Assembly: GCA_964017065.1 (NCBI GenBank)
Contig: OZ024787.1
Location: 3,934,503 to 3,998,502, forward strand
Direction: 5' to 3'
Origin: Haliclona indistincta
Taxonomy: Eukaryota > Porifera > Demospongiae > Haplosclerida > Chalinidae
Length of the DNA stretch: 64,000 nucleotides
The position numbers were made by a program, and so were the translations under genes. Below the pieces are notes generated by a model. The model saw only the letters and a program-made list of their open reading frames with translations. It ran no database searches and had not been told where the DNA came from. Shown piece after piece: positions 62,599 to 64,000 of this stretch (within the stretch, counting starts at the first letter, position 1; every line of letters starts with the position of its first letter).

Positions 62599-63163
62599 TC
62601 ATGAAGTGGCAGTTATTCTGAATCGGCTCATTGTGTTGAGATTGTTGCGGACGACTACATTCACTATCTGTAAAGATCCGACAATTGCGATGATAAGTAT
62701 TCCGAAAACAATGGAAGCAATGGCAAATCAAAGAGCCTTGGTAGCATACTTTCGGCCTTTCACATTGTCTTGATTGTCATAAGCAGATTTGGCCTGTTAA
62801 AATACATGATGACAGTTTTGCAAGTACTATATTATTATTCTATTATGTGCATGTACTAACCTTTGCACTGAAGTATACTGCGAAAATATTCAGTGGAAAA
62901 CAACAGCACACGAGTGCAAATATGGACAACGGCAAATAACTCAAGCCACCATGATCCTCACCTGTTAAAATTATATTTTATTAATTCTGTAAATAAATAA
63001 ATTTTTGCATTTAACTGACCACTCTAGTCCGTGGCTGAGAAGTTCGTAATTGTGGTGTCCATGATGTATTATTAGAATGGGTCGTGTATATCTGCACTGC
63101 GACGGGACTAGGCTCATGGCTGGTGTAAGGTGGTGGTGCCGGAGTACAATCAGGAGTAGACAT
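62599..63163 (-). pseudogene. CD225/dispanin-family gene D with a nonsense codon
   Basis: Exons 63163-63020 (MSTPDCTPAPPPYTSHEPS, with PPPY), 62956-62861 (LSYLPLSIFALVCCCFPLNI) and 62793-62599 (AKSAYDNQDNVKGRKYATKA, then L, stop, FAIASIVFGILIIAIVGSL). TGA at 62730-62728 replaces the TGG (Trp) found at the same place in gene C (ARKARWLATAS). Everything else, including splice sites and the TM after the stop, is intact, so the lesion is probably recent. Truncation there would remove the second helix. Confidence 0.75.
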
Positions 63164-63586
63164 GGTGTACTGCAGATATCAAATGGCTTGTTGTACTTGA
63201 GACAACTGTGTCACTGAGTATGAGTTAGAGCTACTCTCTGCTCTCTTTTATGTTTGTAGCAGCACAAGTGCTTACTCACAGTACATCAGAGATCATTGGG
63301 AATATTAATTCTAGTAGCAACATCAAAGACAAGATTCAATAGATGGAGTACACCAGCACACACATGGGGAATTGTCAGCTAGACAGTGTGATATTTTGCC
63401 TAGACTTCAGGGACTATGTATTCTATGTCTGTTGGGACTGTGTCCAAGCAACTATACTGTTAATTAAATTCACAGCATGCACAAAGTTCAATATCAACCA
63501 TCTTCCGGTGTTAGATGTCTGAGTGTAGGTTGACAAGTGCTGCATACAAAACAACTCTTGCACTGACAAAACCATAATTTGGAACT
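63164..63586. other. 5' region of CD225 gene D
   Basis: No gene seen; ctctgctctcttttatgttt upstream of the ATG may be part of a core promoter on the minus strand. Confidence 0.3.
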
Positions 63587-63752
63587 ATAGTGGAACCCCT
63601 CTTAGAGGACACCTCTCATCCCTCTATAATGGACACTTATTGAATCAATAATTATAACCCACACTAAAGCCCTTACCAGAGGACACCCTCTCTATAATGG
63701 ACAATAATTATTGTTGGTCCTGATGGTGTCCGCCTTAGAGGGGCTCCACTGT
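63587..63752. mobile_element. Family-C miniature inverted-repeat element, copy 2
   Basis: atagtggaacccctcttaga at the left pairs with ccttagaggggctccactgt at the right; the interior agaggacaccctctctataa is shared with the COX11 intron copy. Confidence 0.75.
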
Positions 63753-63773
63753 GCACTTTTTATCATGCACCTA

Positions 63774-63792
63774 ACAGGACAGACAGACAGAA

Positions 63793-63841
<49 letters not shown>
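63774..63841 (+). repeat. (GACA)n microsatellite
   Basis: About 16 units of gaca/caga beginning right after the family-C element. Confidence 0.95.
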
Positions 63842-63947
63842 GCTAGTAAAACAGGCTATAGGTGTTCCCAGGATTTCATGTAAACTGTACATTGGAAACT
63901 ACCCTATTGTTACAAGGTAGTATTATGAATTTAAATTTGAATACTGA

Positions 63948-64000
63948 ACAAAATAATTATAGCAAACAGTCCAAGAGGCAAGCAACGTACAGCAACAAGC
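63948..64000 (-). pseudogene. Start of a fifth CD225 copy at the window edge
   Basis: atagcaaacagtccaagagg then caagcaacgtacagcaacaa matches exon 2 of CD225 gene A (59045-59085) except for an inserted acgt, which shifts the frame in the Cys cluster. Only about 45 bp are visible, so intactness elsewhere is unknown. Confidence 0.5.

Noticed and set aside
19615..62730. Alternative genetic code with TGA as Trp
   Set aside because: TGA is the ordinary stop of COX11-neighbouring and receptor genes here and Trp is TGG everywhere else; two isolated lesions do not support recoding.
1..64000. tRNA or rRNA genes
   Set aside because: No cloverleaf-like segment with a GGTTCRA-type T arm and matching acceptor stem was found by eye; a tRNAscan run would settle it.

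Overview
This 64 kb window looks like nuclear DNA of an early-branching animal, most likely a demosponge. Genes have many short introns (about 50-100 bp) with GT..AG ends. The content includes SRCR-type receptors, a death-domain/Roco-like protein, a long ankyrin protein, CD225 (dispanin/IFITM-type) membrane proteins and two clear housekeeping orthologues, RRN3 and COX11. There is no bacterial organisation. The species cannot be fixed from the sequence alone.

Layout. Positions 1-20.5 kb are an accessory region. They hold a partial SRCR-receptor 3' exon (1-312), a complete seven-exon SRCR receptor (2416-5021) and a decayed third SRCR copy (18.9-20.2 kb). Two about 95% identical core-2-type GCNT glycosyltransferase genes lie on the minus strand (7712-9061 and 17356-18717), inside a segmental duplication of about 1.9 kb. 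At least five families of short non-autonomous mobile elements fill the rest, with a zinc-finger pseudogene and retrotransposon fragments. From 20.5 to 30.0 kb one gene of about 17 exons encodes a roughly 1,530-residue death-domain/coiled-coil/Roc-COR-like protein. From 30.5 to 38.6 kb RRN3 (minus) and COX11 (plus) are divergent, with start codons only 65 bp apart. From 39.2 to 42.5 kb a single exon encodes an all-ankyrin protein of 1,114 residues.

The most unusual part is 43.05-58.23 kb. It is a head-to-tail array of nine single-exon genes plus one relic, all on the plus strand. They encode two-pass membrane proteins with an ectodomain of about 220 residues between the helices. From memory of the family, the ectodomain resembles the N and M domains of plant APD1-4 proteins, where the cytosolic end is a RING E3 ligase. 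Here there is no RING. Four members instead have long cytoplasmic tails made of 10-19 residue tandem repeats that nearly all contain Tyr-x-x-Pro, and three of those tails end with a PPxY motif. Two members carry single frameshifts, and two adjacent members look partly homogenised by gene conversion.

From 58.8 kb to the right edge a minus-strand cluster of small three-exon CD225 genes follows. Two of them (one disrupted) also carry an N-terminal PPxY. One lacks a visible first exon, one has a nonsense codon, and one takes its last codons from an inserted inverted-repeat element. A further partial copy runs off the right edge.

Taken together, the window suggests an innate-immune or self/non-self cluster: duplicated surface receptors, a death-domain signalling protein, ankyrin scaffolding, and two tandem membrane-protein families that may both recruit WW-domain (NEDD4-type) ligases. 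That functional reading is inference.
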